Shown here: piece after piece, positions 9,161 to 17,597 of the stretch
How positions within the stretch are numbered: position 1 is the stretch's first letter
How the letters are laid out: each line of letters begins with the position of its first letter
NCBI GenBank assembly: GCA_002722705.1
Contig: PBMP01000059.1
Location: 1 to 64,000, forward strand
Source of the DNA: Pseudobdellovibrionaceae bacterium
GTDB taxonomy: Bacteria; Bdellovibrionota; UBA1018; UBA6935
DNA: 64,000 bases
Direction: 5' to 3'
Made by a program: the position numbers and the translations under genes
Notes under the pieces: model-generated
The model's input: the letters and a program-made list of their open reading frames with translations, nothing else
What the model was told of the DNA's origin: nothing
The model's database searches: none

Positions 9161-9350
9161 TTGCCGGTGCTCTCCCTGTCCTCAAATCTTTTTCGAGGAC
9201 TGCACCAAAACGTAATATTTGATTACTGAGCGCTTCGTTCAAAGATACAGCAACAGAAATTGCCAATGTCACACCCAAGCTTAAGATCAACAGATATTCG
9301 ACCACTGCTTGACCTGACTCGTCTGAACGAATTAGATTTTTTGTCCCCAC
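9144..9350 (-). CDS. flp: Flp-family pilin, second copy
   Basis: A small protein (about 68 aa) with the Flp site DESGQAVVEYLLIL and a hydrophobic helix, then a short charged tail. I chose GTG 9348-9350 because GGGG lies 6 nt before it. An upstream TTG at 9362 would add four residues but has no Shine-Dalgarno sequence. It lies 25 bp after the first flp gene and overlaps cpaA. The sequence differs clearly from the first Flp protein, so the pilus may contain two pilins or this may be a minor subunit. Confidence 0.85.
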   Translation of the reverse strand: MGTKNLIRSDESGQAVVEYLLILSLGVTLAISVAVSLNEALSNQILRFGAVLEKDLRTGRAPANVYKN

Positions 9351-9375
9351 GTTTTTCCCCAAATAATTTAGATAA

Positions 9376-9567
9376 CTACTCTAAACCATCAAATGCTGTT
9401 CCCATTTTTTCAGAAAGTTTTCCGACCGCATTATCAAGAATTTGTTCCTGAAGAACCTTTTTAAATTTTACAGCGATCATTACAACGACTGCTAAAATCA
9501 AAATATATTCAGTAGTTGATTGACCTGATTCATCTTTCCATAAGCGTTGGATAAAATTTTTCAACAT
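9376..9567 (-). CDS. flp: Flp-family major pilin, first gene of the operon
   Basis: A 63-aa protein of typical Flp size. An 18-residue basic leader ends DESG, the mature protein would begin QSTTEYILILAVVVM, and a charged tail follows. The Glu and Tyr five and six residues after the cleavage Gly are the Flp signature. First position in the operon and the Shine-Dalgarno GGGGAGAAAGG before the ATG suggest it is the main structural subunit. The 218-bp gap upstream, to the phosphatase gene, would hold the promoter. Confidence 0.92.
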   Translation of the reverse strand: MLKNFIQRLWKDESGQSTTEYILILAVVVMIAVKFKKVLQEQILDNAVGKLSEKMGTAFDGLE

Positions 9568-9705
9568 AGCCTTTCTCCCCTCTTGAGAATTCGAGACCTA
9601 TACTAGTCCTCACTTTCTTATCGGAATCCTCTTTATAAATTAAAGGATCCCATTGAAAGAAAGAGCTTGGATCTCCCCCATCTGATATTGTCTCATATAG
9701 TTGAC

Positions 9706-9725
9706 TTTTTTAATATATTAAAAAA
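9706..9725. repeat. 20-bp A/T palindrome upstream of the flp operon
   Basis: A perfect 20-bp palindrome made only of A and T (six T, AATATATT, six A) lies in the gap between the phosphatase stop (9786) and the first flp gene (9567). It could act as a weak bidirectional terminator after the phosphatase gene or as an operator or UP-like element for flp. The sequence alone does not decide. The rest of the 218-bp gap is AT-rich and I see no convincing -35/-10 pair. Confidence 0.35.
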
Positions 9726-9785
9726 AATAAGAAAAAACATTGTGTTATATTGTTTTTATAAAAAAGAGGTCCTCAAAGACACACT

Positions 9786-10508
9786 CTAAAACTGAATTTT
9801 CAAAAACGCCAAATTATCCACTAAATCAGACTGAAAAAACCGCTTCATCTCATCAACTGAAAAATCAAAAGAGAATCCTTCTCGACTCCAAAACTGATCA
9901 TATATTCCATCAGTAGCCAAAATCACCTGATCTCCTTTGCGAACTTTAAATTCTACGATCTCTGGCTCTAAAAGCTCATCTATTCCCACTGCGATTAAAG
10001 GAATTTGATGATGGAGACTTTTTACTTGTCGACTCGAATCTAAAAACCTTGAATAGCTCCTTGGAATGACTAATGATTGAATATGTTGCTCTCTACGAAG
10101 CCATCCTTGACAATGGCCTGCAGACGCAAGAGCAAATGTATCTTGATCCAGAACCCCCGCGATCACAGAACAACCTCCCTTTTCATGAATCCCTTTACCT
10201 AGATTCTTATGCAAAACCCTTTCGTTTGCATAAAGCATAGAATTAAAAACAACATTTCCCGCCAAAGAGTAATAATTCTTTAAAACAAAAGGAAGAGTAG
10301 CATCTAAATCCCCAGCTTGATCTTCTAAAAATTTTTTTAAACTCACACAAGCTGTTTCGGCGGCTTCAGCACCGGCAACAGGTCCCCCAAATCCATCAGC
10401 AACTGCAAAAACACCCTTATCTATACTAGAAAGTAAAAAATCTTCTAAATATTTTTGTTTTCCTTTTAAAGTAAATTCATCTATTTTTTTTATTTCTATT
10501 CGACTCAT
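9786..10508 (-). CDS. PP2C-like (PPM) protein serine/threonine phosphatase
   Basis: A 240-aa PPM-family domain with no extra domains. The metal-binding motifs are visible: ED at 22-23 (YLEDFLL), DGFGG at 38-42 and ATDGIYDQF near 195-203. The segment ALASAGHCQGWL near 130 is also typical. It should remove phosphate from Ser/Thr residues in the cytoplasm. The gene lies 1 bp after the two-FHA-domain protein and closes the tadC-FHA operon. FHA domains bind phosphothreonine, so its natural substrates may be sites read by the three neighbouring FHA proteins. No Ser/Thr kinase is encoded in this window. Confidence 0.85.
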   Translation of the reverse strand: MSRIEIKKIDEFTLKGKQKYLEDFLLSSIDKGVFAVADGFGGPVAGAEAAETACVSLKKFLEDQAGDLDATLPFVLKNYYSLAGNVVFNSMLYANERVLHKNLGKGIHEKGGCSVIAGVLDQDTFALASAGHCQGWLRREQHIQSLVIPRSYSRFLDSSRQVKSLHHQIPLIAVGIDELLEPEIVEFKVRKGDQVILATDGIYDQFWSREGFSFDFSVDEMKRFFQSDLVDNLAFLKIQF

Positions 10509-10509
10509 T

Positions 10510-12813
10510 TTAATAGTCCTCTGTTTCTTCTCGATAAATAGAATACTTACCTAACCTTCTTTTGGCTCTCTCAATGTACTCATCTCCCTCTGGAGCAACA
10601 CTCAATACAGTAGAAAATTTTTGTTTCGCTTCACTAAAGTCACTATAACTTTCTGCAATTACCGCCTCGGTATAAATCAACTTTGCCTTTTCATGAAGAA
10701 TTTTTCTTGTTCGCTCTAAACCATCACTTGCCTCATTATGGTAAGGATATAACCTTTTTGCTGATTGATAGGTCTTAAAAGCAAACTGATATTCACCTGC
10801 GCTTTCATACTGCCTAGCTGATTCAATTAATGGTGTAATTTTTTCTAAAATCAGTTGATTAGAGTCTCTAATTCCTTTTTTTGATGCTCTATTTACACTC
10901 TGATCAGTTGCTCTTAATGAAAGAACTTGCTTAAATATAGAGATCGCATTTAAATAACGCTCTTTTTTCATTTCTCTTTTTGCTTTTTTATAAACCTTCC
11001 ATGCATTTGAGTTGATTTCATCTTGAATTTTTTTTCTATTTGCTTCTTCCTCTTTTTGAACTTGATATCTCTCGATTTCTCGTTGCCATCTAGATACCAA
11101 CACGTTTTCTGGATCTAATGCTAAAATTTCTGGAAAAAGCGCCTGAGCATCAGAAAATTTCTTTTCACTCATATGTTTTTGAGCTAACTGAGTGAGTTGA
11201 GAAATTTTTTCACGTATTCTATTTTCTTCTTCTCTTTTCTTTTTTTCTTCTTTTAAAGCTTCTAATTTCTTTTTACCTTCTATTGAATATCTTTCAATCT
11301 CTCTTGAATCTTTGTAGTCATTAATTAACTGAAAAATTTTCCTTATCTCAAAAAGCGCCTTGTCATACTCTTTGTTTCTATAGTAATCAAAAGCGATCTG
11401 ATGTTGAAGTTTAACAAATTTTTGTTGTTCCACAGAAAGAGTTTCAAAGGTGGGCTCTATTTTTTCATTTTTATCAACCTGAGGAGAAGCTTTTTTCTGT
11501 GAAATTTCAGGTTCTGTATCAAAAAAAGTCCAAATAGCTAAAAAAACAATAAGAATAATATAAATTCTTTGACGTTTAGGAAGTGACTTATATTTATCTA
11601 ATAACGATCCTTTCTTTTTTTGTTCACCACCATTATTCATTCCAGGTATTTCTGAAAACTCATTATTTGATGTAGGTAAATTTTCTAAATCAAGAACTGC
11701 TTCTTGGATATTCTGATCCTGTGGCTCAGAAACTTCTTGAGGTAATGATGCAGGGATCTCTTCTACAGGTTGAAACTCCAATTCTTGATGCTCAAAATTT
11801 CCATCTTTAGCTAAGAATTCAAATTCTGTACTTCCAATTTTGATCAAATCACCACTATTTAAAATTTGTTCTTGAACTTTTGCTCCATTTACAAAAGTTC
11901 CATTTGAAGAATCAAGATCTTGAATAAGAAAATTTGCACCAACTCTTTTAATCACAGAATTTTTTCTAGAGGATCTTTTATCTTCTAAAACGAGATCGCA
12001 ACGTTTACCCCTTCCAATACTTATTTCTTCTGAAGTAATTGGAAATTCCTTATGATTTGCATCTCCTGAAATAAGAATCAATTTAACATCAATGGATTGA
12101 GTAGAAATCGGCTGAGTCGGTTCATCTACAGACTGATTCATTTCTTGATTTAAATCTACAGGGATATCTATTACTGGATCTGGGACTTCTAATGCGATAG
12201 CGTCTCCTGAATCTTTATTTTCTAAGTTCTCTGAAGGTACTTCAAAGTCAATCTGAATGTCCATCCCGTCATTGGGCTGATCAATATCCTGTAATTCATC
12301 CACTTCTGGAGTTTCAAACTCTAACTCTCCTACATTAAACTCTGAAGGATCCTCACTTTCATCTTCTGACTCAGGGATCATATTTAGATCAATCCCTGAG
12401 TTTTCATTAGAAAATAAAGGTTCCACCTTTTCTTCTTGAACAACTGGTTCTTCAAACAAATTATTTTCAATGTTTTCATCAGAAATGACTTCGTTCTCCG
12501 ATGGTAAAACTTCCTCCACATGATCTGCTTCAAGTTTCATTAAATAGGGACCTAATTCAATCAGATCTCCACTTTTTACTACTGCTGAGGTGATTTCTTC
12601 TCCATTAACTTTGACTTTTCCAAACTTACTTTTTTTCATAAGCTGGACTCCATCTCGAGTCTGTCGAATAACTGCATGCTTTCTAGAAATTGCATGATCA
12701 TTCAACTGAATAACACAACCCGATTCTCTTCCCACGTCGATATCAGAATCTAGTCTTTTTTCAGAAACTTCTTTTCCATCTTTTAAAAATTTAATTAAAG
12801 GAGCTGCAGACAT
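10510..12813 (-). CDS. Membrane protein with two FHA domains and a helical repeat domain
   Basis: A 767-aa protein. FHA1 (about 24-95) has GRESG, SRKH and an NG turn. A long acidic linker follows (100-240). FHA2 (about 244-335) has GRGKRC and SSNGTFVNG, but the usual SxxH reads SRKN, so its His is replaced by Asn. A membrane segment lies near 418-432 (YIILIVFLAIWTFF). A charged, coiled-coil and TPR-like extracytoplasmic domain follows from 465 to the end. The N-terminal FHA domains would be cytoplasmic and read phosphothreonine. ATG 12811-12813 overlaps the previous stop; a GTG one codon upstream shares the same AAAGGAG. The gene is inside the tadC operon, so a link to pilus control is inferred. 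Confidence 0.8.
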   Translation of the reverse strand: MSAAPLIKFLKDGKEVSEKRLDSDIDVGRESGCVIQLNDHAISRKHAVIRQTRDGVQLMKKSKFGKVKVNGEEITSAVVKSGDLIELGPYLMKLEADHVEEVLPSENEVISDENIENNLFEEPVVQEEKVEPLFSNENSGIDLNMIPESEDESEDPSEFNVGELEFETPEVDELQDIDQPNDGMDIQIDFEVPSENLENKDSGDAIALEVPDPVIDIPVDLNQEMNQSVDEPTQPISTQSIDVKLILISGDANHKEFPITSEEISIGRGKRCDLVLEDKRSSRKNSVIKRVGANFLIQDLDSSNGTFVNGAKVQEQILNSGDLIKIGSTEFEFLAKDGNFEHQELEFQPVEEIPASLPQEVSEPQDQNIQEAVLDLENLPTSNNEFSEIPGMNNGGEQKKKGSLLDKYKSLPKRQRIYIILIVFLAIWTFFDTEPEISQKKASPQVDKNEKIEPTFETLSVEQQKFVKLQHQIAFDYYRNKEYDKALFEIRKIFQLINDYKDSREIERYSIEGKKKLEALKEEKKKREEENRIREKISQLTQLAQKHMSEKKFSDAQALFPEILALDPENVLVSRWQREIERYQVQKEEEANRKKIQDEINSNAWKVYKKAKREMKKERYLNAISIFKQVLSLRATDQSVNRASKKGIRDSNQLILEKITPLIESARQYESAGEYQFAFKTYQSAKRLYPYHNEASDGLERTRKILHEKAKLIYTEAVIAESYSDFSEAKQKFSTVLSVAPEGDEYIERAKRRLGKYSIYREETEDY

Positions 12814-13826
12814 CACATTTCTCCTTTCATTTTCTTCTCAACTGTAGAAATTTGCTCTGTGGCCTCAATATAAGCTGGAGAAGTTTGATCTGTATGTAAC
12901 AATCGTTGAACTGCTTCATAATGACCATGGGAGGATTTTAACTTACCAGATGCAAGACCACGCTTCCCTTGCATCAAATGAAATTTAATTTCTTCATCAA
13001 TAGCTTTTTTACAATTGGTTAGATACAAACGAGCTAAATGATGTGTTGGAACTACTTGAAGAACTGTTTCAAAGTGTTTTTTTGCTCTCAAGTAATTTTT
13101 TTGTTGATACTCTCTAAATCCCAATTTAAAGAATTTTTCTGCGGATTTATTAAGAACCGGATTTTTTGTTTCAGGCAAATAAGAAGACAGATCTCTATAG
13201 TTTGGATCTAATTCAACTTCTTTTTTAGTTTGAACATTTTTTTTTGCTTTATTTTTTCCATCATCTAAAAAAAGTAAAAACCCAAAAACAACAATCAAAG
13301 AAATATAAATTAAAGGCCTTTTATTCTTTTCTCCTGATGGAGAAACTTTATCCATAAATTTTTTAATTCCACCAATAGAAGTAATCGCTTCTATTTTCAT
13401 TTCTTCAATTTTTTCTTTGTCCGTTTTTTTTCTCTGATTATGTAATTGAGAAGGAATAGCTTCTAATATACGGGTCGAAGTTGTAGAATCTAAAAATTCA
13501 AAAGACGTATTTCCTATCGTTAAAAAATCTCCACTTTTAATTATAGATGTTTTAACTGGGTTTTTATTTAAAAAAATTCCATTTGCACTATTTTGATCTG
13601 AAACACTCCATTGATTTCCATCCCACTTTATATGAGCATGCTCCCGAGAGGCTTTTAAATCCATAAGAACTACATCTGCATTCTCTCCACGACCCAAAGT
13701 TGCTATATCAGAAATCAGAACATAAACGGCTCCTTTATCTGGCCCTTCCACTACCTTTAAGCGCGCTCTTTCACCGTCTTGTCTTCCAACTTTAGCTGTT
13801 TGAAATCGAAAAGCTTTTTTAATCAT
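12813..13826 (-). CDS. FHA-domain membrane protein with TPR-like C-terminus
   Basis: A 337-aa protein laid out like its downstream neighbour but with a single FHA domain (about 20-112). The key residues GRGENA, SREH and NG are all present. A membrane segment lies near 170-188 (LIYISLIVVFGFLLFL). The tail (about 225-335) has TPR-like pairs of helices (FFKLGFREYQQKNYLRAKKH). The FHA domain would be cytoplasmic and the TPR part would face the periplasm. Its start follows the stop of the upstream FHA gene directly and its stop overlaps the next start, so the three FHA genes are co-translated. Confidence 0.8.
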   Translation of the reverse strand: MIKKAFRFQTAKVGRQDGERARLKVVEGPDKGAVYVLISDIATLGRGENADVVLMDLKASREHAHIKWDGNQWSVSDQNSANGIFLNKNPVKTSIIKSGDFLTIGNTSFEFLDSTTSTRILEAIPSQLHNQRKKTDKEKIEEMKIEAITSIGGIKKFMDKVSPSGEKNKRPLIYISLIVVFGFLLFLDDGKNKAKKNVQTKKEVELDPNYRDLSSYLPETKNPVLNKSAEKFFKLGFREYQQKNYLRAKKHFETVLQVVPTHHLARLYLTNCKKAIDEEIKFHLMQGKRGLASGKLKSSHGHYEAVQRLLHTDQTSPAYIEATEQISTVEKKMKGEM

Positions 13827-15404
13827 TTAGCCCTCCTCCTTCACCGCTATCAACAAATAAGACTGTACTCCTATTTTTCCAAAACCAGAGACATGAAACT
13901 TATAAAATTCACCACCAAACTCGAAATCATCTTGGACTGGTTGACCACCCATTGCATCAACTTGATTTAAAAGGTCCTCAACCATCATGGACAGAGCCTG
14001 ATCTCTTGCTACATTAGAAATGAGTTGTCCATTCGCTTCCATACTATGTATTCCACTCATATTTTCAAAATGAGAATTTACATGTAAAATGTGCTTTTCT
14101 TCATTAAATAGAACAACCCCGTATTCTGTAAGTTCTCCAAACATTTGAATAGGCAAAACAAACTCTTCGCCAGCAGGTCCGGTAAAACCACTTACACCTA
14201 AACCACTTCCATCATCTTGAGGAATTCTTTGAATTGTAGAATTAATACTTTCCCAAAGTCGGTTTAACTCTTCTAGTTTAAACTCTTGAGTCACTCTTGA
14301 TTTTTCACCTTTTAAAGCTAAGTCTAATTCATCAGAAAGAACTTCAAAGCGCTTTAGAGTTAAACGATAGAAAATAAGAAAAACAAGAACCCCAATGAGA
14401 CTTACTAAAATTAAAGTTTCTGAATAAATAAGTCCTAAAGCTCCCCAATTTAAAGTGGATAAAGAAGAGTCAACGGCCACAATTGCCATACCTGCGACCA
14501 CATTTTTTCCCAGTCGAGAATCTAAAATTTTAATTGGATGAATAGCAACGACAGTAGATATTCCAATAGGTCTAACTACTCCATTTTCCCTTCCCTTTTT
14601 AAACTGCCTCGCAGTCTTAACAACAAAAGTTGCAACTTCTCCACGAGTCAAATACTGATTAACTCTATTTGCTGGAGCAATAATTCTATTTTCAAGATCA
14701 GTAATAAGTGCAACCTTTACACCCGCTCCCCTTGCTGCACTTCCAATTTCTGTCTTTCCTTCCTGTCTTGAAGCAATATATCGAGAGTTTCTTTCAGCTA
14801 TTTCTTCAGATAAATAACTTGCTCGAATCATAATTTCTCTCAAAATTGACCTTCGATTATAAGACAAGAGAGGCCCTAGTGAAATAAACATCGAAATCAC
14901 TAAAAATACTGAAAAAAGACCAGCTAGAACAAATTTCCATTCATGTTTGGTATTCATTTTATAAAACACCGGCATTAAGTAGTGTTCAAAAAACCAAACA
15001 ATTCTATCTTTTAACTGAGCCGGAGTATCTACATTAAGCTCTGATCTCACTTTACTTTTAATTTGATTAGACATCATAGAATCAACAGTAGGAAGCTGTC
15101 CGTCTGTTGAAACCAAATGAGCATCTCGAACTTCTAAGATATATTCTCCTAATGTAATCCGATCACCCGACTGAATCCAACGGCTTCCTGTCAAAGAACC
15201 ATTTACATATGTACCATTTGAACTTCCTAAGTCTTGAAGTAAAATTTTTCCATGATCGATAGTTAAAACACAGTGTTTTTTAGAAACGGATTTTGACTCT
15301 AAAACAATTGTATTTCCTTGTTGGCGACCCACAGTATTCTCTCCAAATTCAAGAGGATAAGTGATACCTACTTGATGACCAGAGATAATAGTTAATTTAA
15401 ACAT
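13827..15404 (-). CDS. FHA-domain transmembrane sensor with PAS-like domain
   Basis: A 525-aa protein. The N-terminal FHA domain (1-95) has all usual residues (GRQQG, SKKH, SSNGTYVNG). A first membrane segment lies at about 157-181. An extracytoplasmic region follows (about 182-320), with a single-Cache-like pattern (VALITDLENRIIAPANRV). A second membrane segment lies at about 322-346, then a HAMP-like helix pair (about 347-393) and a C-terminal PAS-like domain (about 418-525: EYGVVLFNEEKHILHVN). There is no kinase, cyclase or methyl-accepting output domain, so it would link an external signal to FHA-bound partners. The gene overlaps the DUF192 gene by 13 bp. Confidence 0.75.
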   Translation of the reverse strand: MFKLTIISGHQVGITYPLEFGENTVGRQQGNTIVLESKSVSKKHCVLTIDHGKILLQDLGSSNGTYVNGSLTGSRWIQSGDRITLGEYILEVRDAHLVSTDGQLPTVDSMMSNQIKSKVRSELNVDTPAQLKDRIVWFFEHYLMPVFYKMNTKHEWKFVLAGLFSVFLVISMFISLGPLLSYNRRSILREIMIRASYLSEEIAERNSRYIASRQEGKTEIGSAARGAGVKVALITDLENRIIAPANRVNQYLTRGEVATFVVKTARQFKKGRENGVVRPIGISTVVAIHPIKILDSRLGKNVVAGMAIVAVDSSLSTLNWGALGLIYSETLILVSLIGVLVFLIFYRLTLKRFEVLSDELDLALKGEKSRVTQEFKLEELNRLWESINSTIQRIPQDDGSGLGVSGFTGPAGEEFVLPIQMFGELTEYGVVLFNEEKHILHVNSHFENMSGIHSMEANGQLISNVARDQALSMMVEDLLNQVDAMGGQPVQDDFEFGGEFYKFHVSGFGKIGVQSYLLIAVKEEG

Positions 15405-15754
15405 AATCTCTCTCCCTCAATGAGTTCATATTTATCAATTGTTCCAACAGGAACTTCAAGAACATGCTCAGCTTTAAAATCATAGATTGGAAATAACGAC
15501 CAAGGCTGAACATTTCTAACAAGTGAAACTATTTCTAATTCAGATAAATTATCAATTGATTTTAAAAAAATAACTTCAATAGGTATTTTCATAAACCACA
15601 TATGAATACTATTGCATTTAGGAAAAAATAGGCTTTGCTCAATATCTAATGATCGTTTTCCCATCAATCCTTTAAAACGAGTTAAAAAACCTGTTGCAAT
15701 TCTACACTCATTTACCAGTATTTCAGAATGATAGAAAATTGTTTTAGTCTCCAT
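15392..15754 (-). CDS. DUF192 family protein
   Basis: A 120-aa single-domain protein with DUF192 hallmarks: TRFKGLMGKRSL near 25-36, the pattern NSIHMWFMKIPIEVIFL near 48-64, and the C-terminal EHVLEVPVGTIDKYELIEG. The family is small and beta-rich with no established biochemical role. Here it lacks a signal peptide. It is placed 2 bp after tadC and overlaps the FHA sensor gene, so it is part of the pilus-signalling operon. Family assignment is good, function unknown. Confidence 0.8.
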   Translation of the reverse strand: METKTIFYHSEILVNECRIATGFLTRFKGLMGKRSLDIEQSLFFPKCNSIHMWFMKIPIEVIFLKSIDNLSELEIVSLVRNVQPWSLFPIYDFKAEHVLEVPVGTIDKYELIEGERLCLN

Positions 15755-15756
15755 AA

Positions 15757-16668
15757 TTAACCTAAAAAAGATATTAAAAAAGGTGCAGTCACCATCAAAA
15801 ACACAGCTGGCAAAATAAAAACTACTGTCGCCACAATTAACTTTGGAGCGACAGCTGCTCCTAACTGTTCTGCTCGAACAAATCGTTCACTTCTAATTTG
15901 ATCACTTTGCTGTCTTAATGTTTTTCCTATCGATGCCCCCATTTGATCTGCAGAAATTAGAATAGCAACGAATGATCCAATTTCTTGCATATTAAGACGA
16001 TTTCCCATTTCTCGTAATGCCTCTGCTCTAGACGACCCTACTTTAATTTCTTTTAAAACTTGTTCTATTTCATCAACAAGAGGGCTAGACTCAGCTTTCT
16101 CAACTACCTTATTCATTGCACCCACAAAATCTAAACCCGCCTCAGTAGAAAGCGCGAGAAGATCCACAATGAAAGGCATTGATTTTAAAACTTCCTTTTG
16201 ACGTTTTTCAATACGTGACTTCACCCAAAAGTCTGGGTAAAACCATCCCAAAATACCACTTAAGAAAATAAAAATAGATGATAAATCTAAAAAATCTAAG
16301 GCTTTAAGAACCCCTAAAATCAAAGGAAATACCACAATCAAAACTGCCTTGAAGGCAATAAATTCATCAGGAGTCAGTTCATCCTTTAATCCTCCCGAAA
16401 TAATTTTCCTTTTGTATTCTATTCGACGACTGTCCCAAAAAGACTTTCCTCGAATCATAGGAACAATATATTGAGTGAAAAAAGGGCGAGTATATTTTAG
16501 TAATTTGGAACTCGCTTTTCTTTGATTTAATTCATCTAAAGTTTCTGCTGCCTGTCTAGATTCTTGCTCTTCTAAAAGCATACGAGCAAAAAGATACACA
16601 GACCCCATTGCGAGTAATATTCCAAAATACAGAACAAAGTTTTGATTATAGCCAAGCAAATCTAACAT
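15757..16668 (-). CDS. tadC: Tad pilus inner-membrane platform protein TadC
   Basis: A 303-aa T2SSF-family protein with membrane segments at about 12-30, 108-150 and 275-300. The TadC-type core is PFIVDLLALSTEAGLDF, followed by QMGASIGKTLRQQSDQIRSE. It should pair with TadB (1807-2670). It is the first gene of the operon tadC-DUF192-FHA-FHA-FHA-phosphatase and has GAGGAA 5 nt before the ATG. Its separation from the rest of the tad genes by the signalling genes is unusual. The gap to the divergent yihY gene (16669-16784) should hold the promoters; I cannot name them. Confidence 0.88.
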   Translation of the reverse strand: MLDLLGYNQNFVLYFGILLAMGSVYLFARMLLEEQESRQAAETLDELNQRKASSKLLKYTRPFFTQYIVPMIRGKSFWDSRRIEYKRKIISGGLKDELTPDEFIAFKAVLIVVFPLILGVLKALDFLDLSSIFIFLSGILGWFYPDFWVKSRIEKRQKEVLKSMPFIVDLLALSTEAGLDFVGAMNKVVEKAESSPLVDEIEQVLKEIKVGSSRAEALREMGNRLNMQEIGSFVAILISADQMGASIGKTLRQQSDQIRSERFVRAEQLGAAVAPKLIVATVVFILPAVFLMVTAPFLISFLG

Positions 16669-16784
16669 AAAGGTTCCTCAATAGACTTATCGGTAAATCA
16701 ACGAAATAGTTGAAGAAAATAGATAAAATAAGGTCAATAAAGACACACTGATCTTTTTTAAGTAATTTCCGAAAAGCTCTTTGA

Positions 16785-17597
16785 ATGAATTTTCAAATAA
16801 AGAAAAGAGTTATCAAAATTTATCTTGTTTTTTTAGATACTTGGAAAGTAGCAACCGATACTGATGTTTTATTGACAGCATCAAGCTTAGCTTACACCAC
16901 CATACTCGCAATCGTCCCTCTCCTTGCTGTAAGCTTTTCGATTTTCCAAAGTTTTGGAGGCTTAGATAACCTTTATCAAACAATAGAACCATTCATTATT
17001 GAAAACCTTGCTCAAGAGGCAGGAAGTGATGCCATGAGAATTATCCGAAAAATGATAGCAAATATTCATGCAGGGGCTCTTGGTGCAGGTGGTTTTGTTG
17101 GTCTAATTGTCACAAGTATGAGCATGCTTTCGAGTGCAGAAAAGGCAATCAATCGAGTATGGAATACTCAACCAAGCCGACCTTTATTTTATCGTCTTAG
17201 CAGCTATTGGCTTTTCATTAGCCTTGGACCACTTGCTTTTGCTTTCGCTCTTGGAAGCTCTAAAGCTCAATCACTTAATTTTGAACGTATTTTACCCGAG
17301 GGCGGATTCGGATTTATTTTGATCGTATTCTTTTTTTATCTAATCTATCAATTTGTTCCTTCCAGAAAAGTACACTGGAAACCTGCTATTGGAGGAGCTC
17401 TTTTTACCGCAAGCTTTTGGTATCTTGCAAAAATAGGCTACGGCGTTTATACATCTACCGTCCTGACTTACAATAAAATATACGGAAGCATGGCAGCAAT
17501 ACCGATTCTTTTACTTTGGATTTTTATCTTATGGGTCGTTATTCTTTCAGGAGCTGCTTTCTCTTCTGCGATTCAAAAAAGGTTTGACTCCTTGTGA
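16785..17597 (+). CDS. yihY: YihY/BrkB family inner-membrane protein
   Basis: A 270-aa protein with about six membrane segments and the family signatures ASSLAYTTILAIVPLLAV (near 31-48), PSRKVHWKPAIGGALFTASF (near 192-211) and YNKIYGSMAAIPILLLWIFI (near 234). Length is close to the family norm of about 290. The family was once called RNase BN in error; its real role is unsettled, and transport or envelope functions have been proposed. It is divergent from tadC. Its stop overlaps the GTG start of the next gene. Confidence 0.85.
   Translation: MNFQIKKRVIKIYLVFLDTWKVATDTDVLLTASSLAYTTILAIVPLLAVSFSIFQSFGGLDNLYQTIEPFIIENLAQEAGSDAMRIIRKMIANIHAGALGAGGFVGLIVTSMSMLSSAEKAINRVWNTQPSRPLFYRLSSYWLFISLGPLAFAFALGSSKAQSLNFERILPEGGFGFILIVFFFYLIYQFVPSRKVHWKPAIGGALFTASFWYLAKIGYGVYTSTVLTYNKIYGSMAAIPILLLWIFILWVVILSGAAFSSAIQKRFDSL

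Noticed and set aside
16738-16750. Shared AAAGACACACT before both tad operons (also near 9773)
   Set aside because: An 11-base match is expected many times by chance in 64 kb, and its distance to the two operon starts differs widely.
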